Shown: positions 1-6,162 of the stretch, piece by piece
Position numbering within the stretch: position 1 is the stretch's first letter
Layout of the letters: each line of letters starts with the position of its first letter
Origin: Candidatus Pacearchaeota archaeon
Lineage (GTDB): Archaea; Nanobdellota; Nanobdellia; Pacearchaeales; GW2011-AR1
DNA length: 10,117 bases
Reading direction: 5' to 3'
NCBI GenBank assembly: GCA_016186375.1
Contig: JACPLS010000039.1
Location: forward strand, 23,274-33,390
The notes under the pieces: generated by a model
Told to the model about the DNA's origin: nothing
The model's database searches: none
The model's input: the letters and a program-made list of their open reading frames with translations, nothing else
Made by a program: the position numbers and the translations under genes

Positions 1-1
1 T

Positions 2-304
2 CCGCAGAGATTTCCTGCTTACTGGAAAGAATGGAACAAAAGAAGAATTAAAAGAAGAGTTGAAAGCTTTCACTTATTCAAACATGAAAAAAGAAAAGAA
101 GTGGATAAAAAGCTATTTTCTACCTGCAAATTTCTCCCACCAGAATTTTCTGGAAATCCTACTGTTACAGTTACTTACGGAGACAAAGTTGGACAAATGC
201 TTTTAGGAGAAAATATTAGTGTTTTTGTAATACAGAGCAAGGAATTAGCTGAAAATTATAAAAAGTATCATAAGTTTTTGTGGGATAATGTCGCAAAGAA
301 ATAG
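2..304 (+). CDS. TrmB-family transcriptional regulator, C-terminal fragment
   Basis: The reading frame is open from the window edge to the TAG at 302-304, giving the last 100 or so residues of a protein whose start lies upstream. The visible part has a basic helical stretch (KRRIKRRVESF) and then a beta-rich segment. It ends in the pattern YGDKVGQMLLGE, a hydrophobic strand, and KELAENYKKYHKFLWDNVAKK. The ending 'YGDKV...-VxI.s.elAeny.k.f..lWd.a' is what I associate with the effector domain of archaeal TrmB-like regulators, which carry an N-terminal winged helix, here outside the window. A GTG at 101 could serve as a start, but the coding pattern continues upstream of it, so it is probably an internal valine. 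The DNA-binding domain and ligand cannot be judged from this fragment. Confidence 0.7.
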   Translation, partial: PQRFPAYWKEWNKRRIKRRVESFHLFKHEKRKEVDKKLFSTCKFLPPEFSGNPTVTVTYGDKVGQMLLGENISVFVIQSKELAENYKKYHKFLWDNVAKK

Positions 305-359
305 TTTTTCTGTGATTTAAAAAATAAATTCTTGACATATGTTTTCTAATACTATAATA

Positions 360-367
360 TTTATAAA
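360..367 (+). promoter_or_regulatory. TATA box of the homospermidine operon
   Basis: TTTATAAA is a near-consensus archaeal TATA box inside an AT-rich 110-bp gap. Its centre is 51 bp from the ATG at 415. With the usual 25-27 bp to the transcription start, initiation falls near 390 and leaves a 5' leader of about 25 nt with no Shine-Dalgarno motif. This is the only promoter in the window predicted to give a real, though short, leader to a first gene on the plus strand. Confidence 0.6.
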
Positions 368-414
368 CATTTAATTGATTAATTTAAAATAAAAAGAAAT
401 GATAAAAAAATAAT

Positions 415-1872
415 ATGGATTTTAATAATAATGTTTTGATTCTTGGTTATGGAGCAGTTTCTAAATGTGTTCTCCCAATCCTCCCAAAACATTTATCTAT
501 TCCGTGGAAAAACATAACTGTGCTTGATTTTGAAGACAAAGAACAATCTATCAGACAGTTTACAGAAAGAGGAGTGAAATTTTATAGAGAGAAAATTGAA
601 GAAGGAAATCTCAATAGAATACTTTCAAGCCATTTAAAAAAAGGTGATTTGCTTATTGACCTTGCATGGAATATTGGATGCGATGATGTTGTAAAATATT
701 GCCACAACAATGATATTTTATATATTAATACTTCTGTTGAGCAGTGGGATCCTGAAAAAGATATGGACATGAAAAGCACTTTTGAAAAAACACTGTATTA
801 CAGGCATATGTCTTTGAGAAACCTATCAGGAACATGGACTAACTCTGCAACTGCTATTGTTGAACATGGGGCAAATCCGGGATTGATTTCGCATTGGACA
901 AAACAGGGATTAATAGATATCGCGTATAAATTGATTGAAGATAAAAGAGTTTCTAAAAAAGAAGGAAAAAGTTTAGAAGGACTAGTTGATTCTAAAAAAT
1001 TTCCAGAGCTTTCAATGAAACTTGGAGTTAAGGTTATTCATTGCAGCGAGAAAGACACTCAAATCAGCAACAGGCCCGTAGATATTGATGAATTTGTTGG
1101 AACATGGAGTATAGAGGGATTTAGAGAAGAAGGAACCGCTCCTGCTGAAATGGGTTGGGGAACTCATGAGAAATATATTCCTGAAAATTCTTGTCACGCA
1201 CCATATGGACCACAGAATCAGATATTTCTAAATCAAATGGGAATTAATACATATGTTCGTTCATGGATTCCTGACCAAGAAATAATTGGAATGGTTGTGA
1301 GGCATGGTGAAGCATTTGGAATTTCTGAAAGATTTACTATATGGGAAGGAGAGAAAGAAAAAAGCATACCAGTTTACAGACCAACTGTTCATTATGCATA
1401 TATGCCCTGTCCGGCCACACTCGCTTCTTTATGGGAGCTTAGAGCTAGAAATGGCAAACTGCCTCCTAGACTATCTATTTTAAATGATTCTGAAATTAAA
1501 TCTGGAGCAGATATTCTTGGGGCACTTATTATGGGGCACAAATACAATTCATGGTGGACAGGAAGTATTCTTGATATTGAAGAATCAAGAAAATTAAATC
1601 CTGGGCAGAACGCAACAACGATTCAGGTCGCATTAGGAGTTATTTCTGCTGCAATGTGGGCTGTAGAAAATCCAAGAAGAGGTGTTTGTCTTCCAGATGA
1701 TCTTCCTCATGATTATGTTTTAAAAATTGCCAATCCATATCTTGGTAGATCTGTATCAAAATCATCTGACTGGACACCGTTGAAAAAAAGAACTGTATAC
1801 TTCAAAGAAAATAAACATGGACAATTTGATAATGATATTTGGCAATTTAACAATTTCCTTTTTGTGCCATAA
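415..1872 (+). CDS. hss: Homospermidine synthase, bacterial type
   Basis: This cytosolic NAD-dependent enzyme joins two putrescines, or putrescine and spermidine, into sym-homospermidine (EC 2.5.1.44). At 485 aa it is close to the family length. The N-terminal Rossmann fold has the dinucleotide loop LILGYGAVSKCVL (residues 8-20), and IDLAWNIG (81-88) follows. The conserved segment AIVEHGANPGLISHW (147-161) includes N154, which should match the substrate-binding Asn of the bacterial enzyme. EFVGTWSIEGFREEG (226-240) carries W231 and acidic residues, VYRPTVHYAY (320-329) is a family signature, and GADILGALI (364-372) carries D366. The family is related to saccharopine/carboxynorspermidine dehydrogenases, not to the eukaryotic deoxyhypusine-synthase-derived HSS. 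The ATG at 415 is the first usable start and suits the TATA box. The ornithine decarboxylase starts 8 nt after its stop, so putrescine supply and use are co-transcribed. Alternative: carboxynorspermidine synthase, which I consider less likely given the length and the HSS-type motifs. Confidence 0.9.
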   Translation: MDFNNNVLILGYGAVSKCVLPILPKHLSIPWKNITVLDFEDKEQSIRQFTERGVKFYREKIEEGNLNRILSSHLKKGDLLIDLAWNIGCDDVVKYCHNNDILYINTSVEQWDPEKDMDMKSTFEKTLYYRHMSLRNLSGTWTNSATAIVEHGANPGLISHWTKQGLIDIAYKLIEDKRVSKKEGKSLEGLVDSKKFPELSMKLGVKVIHCSEKDTQISNRPVDIDEFVGTWSIEGFREEGTAPAEMGWGTHEKYIPENSCHAPYGPQNQIFLNQMGINTYVRSWIPDQEIIGMVVRHGEAFGISERFTIWEGEKEKSIPVYRPTVHYAYMPCPATLASLWELRARNGKLPPRLSILNDSEIKSGADILGALIMGHKYNSWWTGSILDIEESRKLNPGQNATTIQVALGVISAAMWAVENPRRGVCLPDDLPHDYVLKIANPYLGRSVSKSSDWTPLKKRTVYFKENKHGQFDNDIWQFNNFLFVP

Positions 1873-1880
1873 AATCAAAA

Positions 1881-3047
1881 ATGAACAAAAGAATAATAGA
1901 AAGACTTGTACGAGAGCACAGAACACCCATACAGATAATAGATCATGAGAAGATAAGAGAAAATATCTCTACATTCAAAAGACTTTTGCCAAGAGTGCAG
2001 GCATATTATGCTGTTAAAGCAAATTCATTACAAGAAATTGTTAGAACTGTTTATAGAAACGGAGGAAGTTTTGATGTGGCTTCTTTATTTGAGTTAGGGC
2101 TTGTTTTAGAAGAAATAAAGTATCTTGCTCCTGAAAAAATGCAGCATTTTATCTGGAATAATATAATTTATGCTAACACTATGAAGCAAACAGAAACATT
2201 ACATCAGTTAAATCTATACAGTCCGCTTGTAACTTATGATAGTATTGGAGAAATGAGAAAAATAAAAGAGCACTGCCCGAATGCTGGCTTGGTATTAAGG
2301 ATTGAAGTGCCTGATGAAGGTTCAATTGTCTCATTGAAAGATAAATTTGGAGTAGAAGTTGAACATGCAATTCCACTTATAGAAAGAACTATAAATGCGG
2401 GGTTAAGAGTAGAGGGATTAAGTTTTCATGTTGGAAGCCAATGTCTTGAATTCAATAACTATTCAGAAGCATTAAAACTTTCCGCTGAGATTTTTAAGGA
2501 AGCTGAAAGAAAAGGATTTGAAATCGGAGAGAAAATTACCAATAGATATCCTATAAAACAACTTGATATAGGGGGAGGTTTTCCAGTCAAGTACAAAGGA
2601 GATGAGCCGTCATTTGAAGCTCTTGCAGGGAGATTAAATAAAGAATTTGAAGATTTTCCTAGGAGCAAATATGCTATACTTGCAGAACCAGGTAGATTTT
2701 ATGTTGCAAATGCGGCATTTCTTATTATGAAAATTATTGGCAAGACTATTAAAAGAGGAAAAGTTAGATATCATGTTGATGATGGGCTTTACCATACTTT
2801 TTCTGGAAATATTTATGACCATCAGATACCGACTATAAAATCAATCAGAGAAGGAAGGGAAGAAGAATGTACTGTTTTTGGACCTACTTGTGATAGTTTA
2901 GATAGAATAACAGACAATGCCTTGCTGCCCGGAAATCTCAAAGAAGGAGATCTATTATATGCAGAGAATATGGGTGCTTATACAAATGCTTCTTCAACTA
3001 ATTTTAATGGGTTTCCTCCAGCGAAAATAGTGCATATAAATCAATAG
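1881..3047 (+). CDS. PLP-dependent ornithine decarboxylase (alanine-racemase fold III)
   Basis: This enzyme decarboxylates ornithine to putrescine, the substrate of the homospermidine synthase 8 nt upstream. In its 388 aa the fold-III motifs appear in order: YAVKAN with Schiff-base lysine K46, FHVGSQ with H183 stacking on PLP, DIGGGFP (229-235) and AEPGRF (268-273) binding the phosphate, FGPTCDSLD (333-341) with catalytic C337 and substrate-binding D338, and ENMGAYTNASSTNFNGF (362-378). The GPTCDSLD motif and the Y/N-rich C-terminal segment point to ODC rather than DapA-pathway LysA or carboxynorspermidine decarboxylase. Lysine or dual lysine/ornithine use cannot be excluded. No Shine-Dalgarno motif precedes the ATG, so translation is probably coupled to hss. 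Most archaea make putrescine from arginine through agmatine, so an ODC paired with bacterial-type HSS suggests acquisition as a cassette. That is inference; phylogeny would decide it. Confidence 0.88.
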   Translation: MNKRIIERLVREHRTPIQIIDHEKIRENISTFKRLLPRVQAYYAVKANSLQEIVRTVYRNGGSFDVASLFELGLVLEEIKYLAPEKMQHFIWNNIIYANTMKQTETLHQLNLYSPLVTYDSIGEMRKIKEHCPNAGLVLRIEVPDEGSIVSLKDKFGVEVEHAIPLIERTINAGLRVEGLSFHVGSQCLEFNNYSEALKLSAEIFKEAERKGFEIGEKITNRYPIKQLDIGGGFPVKYKGDEPSFEALAGRLNKEFEDFPRSKYAILAEPGRFYVANAAFLIMKIIGKTIKRGKVRYHVDDGLYHTFSGNIYDHQIPTIKSIREGREEECTVFGPTCDSLDRITDNALLPGNLKEGDLLYAENMGAYTNASSTNFNGFPPAKIVHINQ

Positions 3048-3064
3048 ACTCAAAAAATCAAATT

Positions 3065-3070
3065 AAGGAG
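3065..3070 (+). promoter_or_regulatory. Shine-Dalgarno motif ahead of a start-less ORF
   Basis: AAGGAG is a strong anti-16S complement 18 nt after the ODC stop. It lies 7 nt before an in-frame ATT codon at 3078 that opens the best reading frame in this gap. The nearby TTG at 3074 reaches a stop after one further codon and cannot be the start of anything useful. Confidence 0.4.
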
Positions 3071-3077
3071 ACATTGG

Positions 3078-3224
3078 ATTAATTACGATAAGAAAATAAT
3101 TAGAATACTCCTTAAGAGAAAATTTAAAAGAGAATTACCAAAAAGAGATTATATTAATGAGCGGAAATTTGAGATTATGAATGAAGAAATCGATGAGTTA
3201 TTGATAGATCTTGAACTAGACTAA
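3078..3224 (+). CDS. Small ORF without a canonical start codon (48 aa)
   Basis: The frame directly after the ODC stop codon stays open from 3048 to the TAA at 3222-3224. It has protein-like composition: a basic amphipathic part (DKKIIRILLKRKFKREL) followed by an acidic helix-like tail (MNEEIDELLIDLELD). No ATG, GTG or TTG opens it; the only in-frame ATG is 15 codons from the end. With the AAGGAG at 3065-3070, ATT at 3078 is the best-placed near-cognate start, giving 48 aa. Other explanations are read-through of the ODC TAG (same frame, 58 added residues), a start codon lost in a decaying gene, or an assembly error. The T7 run just downstream is where the plus-strand operon would terminate. 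I do not recognise the product. Confidence is that it is or recently was coding. Confidence 0.35.
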   Translation: MNYDKKIIRILLKRKFKRELPKRDYINERKFEIMNEEIDELLIDLELD

Positions 3225-3943
3225 TTTCTTTTTTTAATCCTGATTAATTTCGCCTCTCTCCAATATTCATATAATGGGCCAATAAAAGCTCCGCATAAGA
3301 AATACCATAAAAAATCATTAATGGGCAAATTAAAAATTATTATTTTTGATGTATTATTGAACTGCCAAAAAGCATCAATCCATCCGGGCGTTATAAACTC
3401 GACAAATGTATAAACATTTATCGCAATAAGAATTAATAAGATTCCAGAAATAATAGAATTAAAGATTAAATCTCTTCTTTTTAGATATATTAAAGTTGTC
3501 GGTATTCCAAAAGAGAATATAGTAGTTATAAGAGAGTTTAGTTTTAATAGGAAAAATGATCCAAAAAATATAACTGCTAAAGAAAATAATAAAAGGAATA
3601 TATTTAAATCTTTTTTCTTAAATGTGTTTTTTGATTTTTTTATATTTTTATGTTTTTCTCCTAATATCTCTTCAGCTATTATAGAAGCAATTCCTCCAAT
3701 TGCAAATCCTATTATAATTGGTTCTAAACTAATAAAAGAGCCAAAAATAGTAATTGGATTCCACCAATCTTTAAAATAGACAATCTCGGCAAACGGACCA
3801 GCAATTGCAAATGCTAAAGATATTATAAGCATTTCTTTCCGCAAATCTTTTCTTACTAAAAATAAAATAAACCAAAATAAAAGAAAAGTTAGGGCGACGT
3901 AGAGATAACTATATTCATATGTCATGTTCGAAAAATTGCCCAA
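3221..3943 (-). CDS. Seven-helix membrane protein, lycopene-cyclase-domain-like
   Basis: A 240-aa integral membrane protein with about seven hydrophobic segments (roughly 11-30, 38-57, 66-92, 113-135, 138-154, 159-184, 208-227). Two segments look like copies of one motif: SLEPIIIGFAIGGIASIIAEE (residues 72-92) and LPINDFLWYFLCGAFIGPLYEY (206-227). Each has a polar/proline entry, an aromatic-glycine helix and a terminal acidic residue. This P-x-E/D-x...(Y)E arrangement is typical of the lycopene beta-cyclase (CarR/CrtYc-d) domain family, widespread in archaea outside carotenoid pathways. The second motif reads PIND where true cyclases have PxE(E/D), and no carotenoid gene is nearby, so cyclase activity is doubtful. 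The first ATG at 3943 overlaps the hjc 3' end by 29 nt; an ATG at 3925 (MTYEYSY) would reduce this to 11 nt and leaves the first helix intact. Co-transcription with hjc is likely. Confidence 0.6.
   Translation of the reverse strand: MGNFSNMTYEYSYLYVALTFLLFWFILFLVRKDLRKEMLIISLAFAIAGPFAEIVYFKDWWNPITIFGSFISLEPIIIGFAIGGIASIIAEEILGEKHKNIKKSKNTFKKKDLNIFLLLFSLAVIFFGSFFLLKLNSLITTIFSFGIPTTLIYLKRRDLIFNSIISGILLILIAINVYTFVEFITPGWIDAFWQFNNTSKIIIFNLPINDFLWYFLCGAFIGPLYEYWREAKLIRIKKRN
3229..3235 (+). terminator. Oligo-T terminator of the homospermidine operon
   Basis: A T7 run (preceded by TTTC) lies 5 nt past the stop of the small ORF. Archaeal RNA polymerase terminates at such U-tracts without a hairpin. 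The run sits inside the 3' end of the convergent membrane-protein gene, where it encodes lysines on the other strand, so selection for lysine codons is a competing explanation. Confidence 0.4.
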
Positions 3944-4313
3944 ATTTTAAACCATTTAATTTTGCTTTTTCTCTCTTTACTACAAAAAATTTTCCTGAAT
4001 CTTCAAGCTGTTCTGGAGATAAAAAAAGCCAACCTTCAAAAGTAAATCGAACAGCTAAAACTGCTTTCAGACCAAGAATATTAGAAAACACAATAAAATC
4101 CTCAATTTGTGATTTCTTAATATAAATATAATTGCCTCTTGAAGATTTTACTTCGACTGTGTATCCTCTGCCTCCAACTTTCCCAACAATTAAATCACAA
4201 GGAGACTCTTCTCCAACTCCGCTGCCGGCAACTCTAACAGCTCTCCAACCATTTTCTGTAAAGATCTTTACAAGCTCTCTTTCTACATTTGATCCCTTTG
4301 CTTTATTCGACAT
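3915..4313 (-). CDS. hjc: Holliday junction resolvase Hjc (archaeal)
   Basis: This endonuclease resolves four-way DNA junctions during recombination and fork repair, acting as a homodimer with Mg2+. Its 132 aa match the family length. The PD-(D/E)xK nuclease residues are all visible: E11 in NVERELV, the RVAGSG loop with S31, D40 in PCDLIVG, and E54/K56 in YTVEVKSS. KSQIEDFIVFSNILGLKAVLAVRF (67-90) matches the second half of the fold. The loop GSGVGEESPCD is a few residues longer than in Pyrococcus Hjc; the catalytic spacing is otherwise ordinary. A start at 4313 is fixed by AGAGGT 4 nt upstream. It lies 19 nt after the small membrane gene and overlaps the following membrane gene, so it is the middle gene of three. 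Confidence 0.93.
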   Translation of the reverse strand: MSNKAKGSNVERELVKIFTENGWRAVRVAGSGVGEESPCDLIVGKVGGRGYTVEVKSSRGNYIYIKKSQIEDFIVFSNILGLKAVLAVRFTFEGWLFLSPEQLEDSGKFFVVKREKAKLNGLKFGQFFEHDI

Positions 4314-4317
4314 TTTT

Positions 4318-4323
4318 ACCTCT
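4318..4323 (-). promoter_or_regulatory. Shine-Dalgarno site of hjc
   Basis: AGAGGT on the minus strand with a 4-nt A spacer before the hjc ATG. It fixes the start and fits a gene internal to an operon; the leaderless first genes of this window lack such sites. Confidence 0.6.
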
Positions 4324-4332
4324 TTTCGTTAA

Positions 4333-4488
4333 TTATTTTCTAAATTTCTTAACATAAAAAAACGCTGCTATTATTAAAACAACAATAATCGCTAAATCGA
4401 TGATAAAACTTACTATGAATTTTAGTAAAACTAGTGCTATTAGTAATATTACAGCCAGATATCCTATATTTGATAGTTTTATTTTCAT
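4333..4488 (-). CDS. 51-aa single- or double-pass membrane peptide upstream of hjc
   Basis: An ATG-to-TAA ORF too short for usual gene callers fills the gap ahead of hjc. The product starts MKIKLSNIGYLAV and continues as two hydrophobic stretches (about 8-30 and 32-45) broken by one Asp (D31). It ends in the basic tail YVKKFRK, which by the positive-inside rule would sit in the cytoplasm. The codons give a clean hydrophobic composition with no internal stop, and the ORF has its own TATA box (4535-4542) at the right distance. An imperfect Shine-Dalgarno-like TGATC lies just upstream. It ends 19 nt before hjc and probably leads that operon. I do not recognise a family; a function in anchoring or membrane stress would be guesswork. 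Confidence 0.6.
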   Translation of the reverse strand: MKIKLSNIGYLAVILLIALVLLKFIVSFIIDLAIIVVLIIAAFFYVKKFRK

Positions 4489-4534
4489 TTTCTTTGATCA
4501 TCTATTTTATAATGTTATTAGAAAAGAAGAATGG

Positions 4535-4542
4535 TTTAAATA
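4535..4542 (-). promoter_or_regulatory. TATA box of the small membrane protein-hjc operon
   Basis: Read on the minus strand this is TATTTAAA, centred 50 bp from the ATG at 4488. The predicted transcription start is near 4512, leaving a leader of about 24 nt. The box overlaps the stop codon of the upstream 274-aa gene, so there is no free intergenic space here. Confidence 0.5.
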
Positions 4543-5360
4543 GATTGCTTTATGTTCTCTTTCTCATGACTCGAACTATTCAATTTCCCTAACGCATATC
4601 CGCCAATAAGTAAATTATCATTGAAACATAAACGTAATTTGCTATTTTCACCCCATGTAATGTCCCAATATTCTAAATAAACACCACCTACTGCATGTCT
4701 GTTTAATAATTCACCAGATGGAATATTAATAGTGGTAATAACTCCTAGTGCTTCAGAAATCCTTCGAAGCTTTTCTGCTTGTTCTTTTCCTCTTAATAAT
4801 GCTATGATATAAGAATTACTGACTAATTTTGAAGGATCCGAAATTCCGAATTCATAACCAAATGGTACAAACCTAGAATCTCTATTTCTACTCCATAAAA
4901 CACCATCTTCATTAAAACTTTCTGAATCAAAAGCTTTTTCCAATGTATTTCTATCCATGTAAATTCCTTTATCATCTATTTTCGGCAAATCCTGGATGAA
5001 AACTCCGTTGCTCAATTCTTTATCGTCTTTGGATATGAATAAATTCCCTGTAAATGTCAAGAATCCTAGAGATTTTAGAAGAATATTCATAATTCTCCCA
5101 TAATCTGGCCTTAAACTCATATTTCTGTCAAGAGAATCTCTATATTCGTTAGATGTTTCGCACAAAAGGGATACTGTCTCTGATGCTGTTGGAGGAACAA
5201 GAGAATCCAAGGTATCATTTAAAATCCTTCTCTGAAGGTCATCATAATTTGTTGAATATTTTTCTGGATAAGCGAAAGTTATGTGGCCACCTAAATGTGG
5301 AACAGAGATATATGATCTTTTTGCGGTATTTTCTTTTAATGGACTTATAAAAATAACCAT
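4536..5360 (-). CDS. Unrecognised 274-aa soluble protein
   Basis: I do not recognise this protein. It begins MVIFISPLKENTAKRSYISVPHLGGHITFAYPEKY and has no signal peptide or membrane helix. Segments that look structured are the N-terminal strands, a helical region around VPPTASETVSLLCETSNEY (~55-73), a strand-rich middle (GFLTFTGNLFIS, SNGVFIQDLP), a helix GKEQAEKLRRISEALGVI (~191-208), and closing strands GGVYLEYWDITWGE and LRLCFNDNLLIGGYALG. The C-terminal 15 residues are polar and probably disordered. It is strongly charged without visible metal or nucleotide motifs. A TTG at 5369 would add three residues (MTN), but the ATG at 5360 lies at the distance from the TATA box expected for a leaderless start, so I chose it. 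It is separated by 46 bp from the histone-like gene upstream and appears to be transcribed alone. Confidence 0.75.
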   Translation of the reverse strand: MVIFISPLKENTAKRSYISVPHLGGHITFAYPEKYSTNYDDLQRRILNDTLDSLVPPTASETVSLLCETSNEYRDSLDRNMSLRPDYGRIMNILLKSLGFLTFTGNLFISKDDKELSNGVFIQDLPKIDDKGIYMDRNTLEKAFDSESFNEDGVLWSRNRDSRFVPFGYEFGISDPSKLVSNSYIIALLRGKEQAEKLRRISEALGVITTINIPSGELLNRHAVGGVYLEYWDITWGENSKLRLCFNDNLLIGGYALGKLNSSSHEKENIKQSI

Positions 5361-5381
5361 ATTTGTCAAATATGTTTGTGG

Positions 5382-5389
5382 TATTTAAA
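5382..5389 (-). promoter_or_regulatory. TATA box giving a leaderless transcript of the 274-aa gene
   Basis: TTTAAATA on the minus strand is centred 25-26 bp from the ATG at 5360, so transcription should start at or next to that A. A second AT-rich match (ATATAAAT, 5391-5398) lies one turn further upstream and would place initiation near the alternative TTG at 5369. Either way the mRNA has essentially no leader. Confidence 0.55.
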
Positions 5390-5406
5390 GATTTATATCG
5401 TAAAAG

Positions 5407-5574
5407 CTATAAATCTCTGGCTTGCAAAGTCCTTCGGCCATTTAATTTAGCTCTTAAAGAAGCTTTATCTAAAATTTCCTGCACTTTTTTATTTAGCTCA
5501 TTAGGAACATCTCCTGAAACGCTAAGTTCAGGAACCGCTGCTTTTATCTTGCTCTTAACTATTAAATCAACCAT
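5407..5574 (-). CDS. Minimal histone-fold protein, truncated at helix 3 (55 aa)
   Basis: A 55-aa ORF too short for common cut-offs, starting MVDLIVKSKIKAAVPELSV. It follows the archaeal histone layout: a short helix 1 (about 2-15), loop 1 with the hydrophobic LSVSGDV (17-23), and a long amphipathic helix 2 (about 24-45, NELNKKVQEILDKASLRAKL). The classic loop 2 motif NGRRT (45-49) follows, then ARDL, where the protein ends. R47 and D54 are seven residues apart, the spacing of the R-D clamp (RKT...ED) in standard archaeal histones. Helix 3, normally another 8-10 residues, is missing, so this resembles the helix-3-truncated/DUF1931-like histones of small archaea. It probably binds DNA or forms dimers; stacking into hypernucleosomes seems unlikely. 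Its ATG directly abuts the HD gene's TAA (TAAATG), so it is the last gene of the lysS operon. Confidence 0.75.
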   Translation of the reverse strand: MVDLIVKSKIKAAVPELSVSGDVPNELNKKVQEILDKASLRAKLNGRRTLQARDL

Positions 5575-6162
5575 TTAGTTCAGGTCTACCTCCTTTGAAA
5601 CTGTTTGAATAGACTCTATAGCAATTTTCATAAATTCTTCTAAAGTTAAGCCTAAATGACTGCATTCTATAATTATCTCTCTACTTACACCTGCAGCAAA
5701 TTTTTTATCTTTAAATTTTTTATTAAGTCCTGAAACTTCCATTTCTTGAATTGTTTTTCGCATAAGAGCATAAGAATGTATTAATCCTGTTATTGTTTCT
5801 GCGCAAGCCAAAGCATGTTCTATTTTTCTTGTTCTTTTCATTTCTAAGAGATTTGCACAATCAAATCCATATCCATGTGATATAATAATATTAATAAAAT
5901 CTTCATCAAAGCCGGCATTTCTTAATATTTCAGGAGCTTTTGTCAAATGCTCTTTAACATTGTTTTTAGTTATGCCCCAGTCAATATCGTGCAAAAGACC
6001 TAACATACCCCAATATTCTTCATTTTCCCCGAGCCGTTTAGCAAGGCCTTTCATCACCGCTTCACTTTCTAAATAATGATTCAAATCTGCTTTGTCAGAA
6101 TTATATTTCTTTAATAATTCTAAGGCAGTTTCTCTAGTAATTGGTAATTTATTTTCTGTCAT
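5575..6162 (-). CDS. HD-domain putative phosphohydrolase
   Basis: A 195-aa protein with the HD metal-dependent phosphohydrolase pattern: H29 in LNHYLESEAVM, the HD pair H58-D59 in LGLLHDIDWG, H72 in KEHLTKAPEIL, and H96 in IISHGYG. The closing helix IEHALACAETITGLIHSY (115-131) follows. The domain covers residues 8-135; a helical tail with KDKKFAAGVSREIIIECS follows. The terminal metal ligand, usually Asp in the 'hAlxxADxltG' motif, is replaced by Glu (E122), which could still bind metal. The family often hydrolyses nucleotides or cyclic phosphates, but nothing here fixes the substrate. The start overlaps the lysS 3' end by 14 nt, implying translational coupling. Its position between lysS and a histone gene suggests housekeeping co-expression more than a shared pathway. 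Confidence 0.8.
   Translation of the reverse strand: MTENKLPITRETALELLKKYNSDKADLNHYLESEAVMKGLAKRLGENEEYWGMLGLLHDIDWGITKNNVKEHLTKAPEILRNAGFDEDFINIIISHGYGFDCANLLEMKRTRKIEHALACAETITGLIHSYALMRKTIQEMEVSGLNKKFKDKKFAAGVSREIIIECSHLGLTLEEFMKIAIESIQTVSKEVDLN
5588..5596 (-). promoter_or_regulatory. Strong Shine-Dalgarno sequence for the histone-fold gene
   Basis: AAAGGAGGT on the minus strand lies inside the last codons of the HD-domain gene and is a nearly complete complement to the archaeal 16S 3' end. The spacing to the histone ATG at 5574 is 13 nt, longer than usual, so it may act together with coupling through the adjoining TAAATG. Confidence 0.45.

Noticed and set aside
305..309. T5 run after the TrmB-like gene as a terminator.
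   Set aside because: Only five T residues directly at the stop codon in AT-rich DNA; too weak to list as a terminator.
332..358. Bacterial sigma-70-like hexamers (TTGACA, then TATAAT) upstream of hss.
   Set aside because: Both hexamers are perfect, but the spacer is 15 bp instead of about 17 and the DNA is extremely AT-rich. The host is archaeal and a good TATA box sits next to it. It could be a relic of bacterial origin, but I cannot support that.
4132..4332. Plus-strand open frame opposite hjc.
   Set aside because: It is the antisense shadow of the hjc gene, has poor protein composition, and hjc on the other strand has all catalytic motifs.
5363..5578. Plus-strand 71-codon frame covering the gap between the HD and 274-aa genes.
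   Set aside because: The opposite strand encodes the histone-fold protein with a convincing loop-2 motif and a Shine-Dalgarno site; this frame has no promoter or ribosome site and no recognisable composition.
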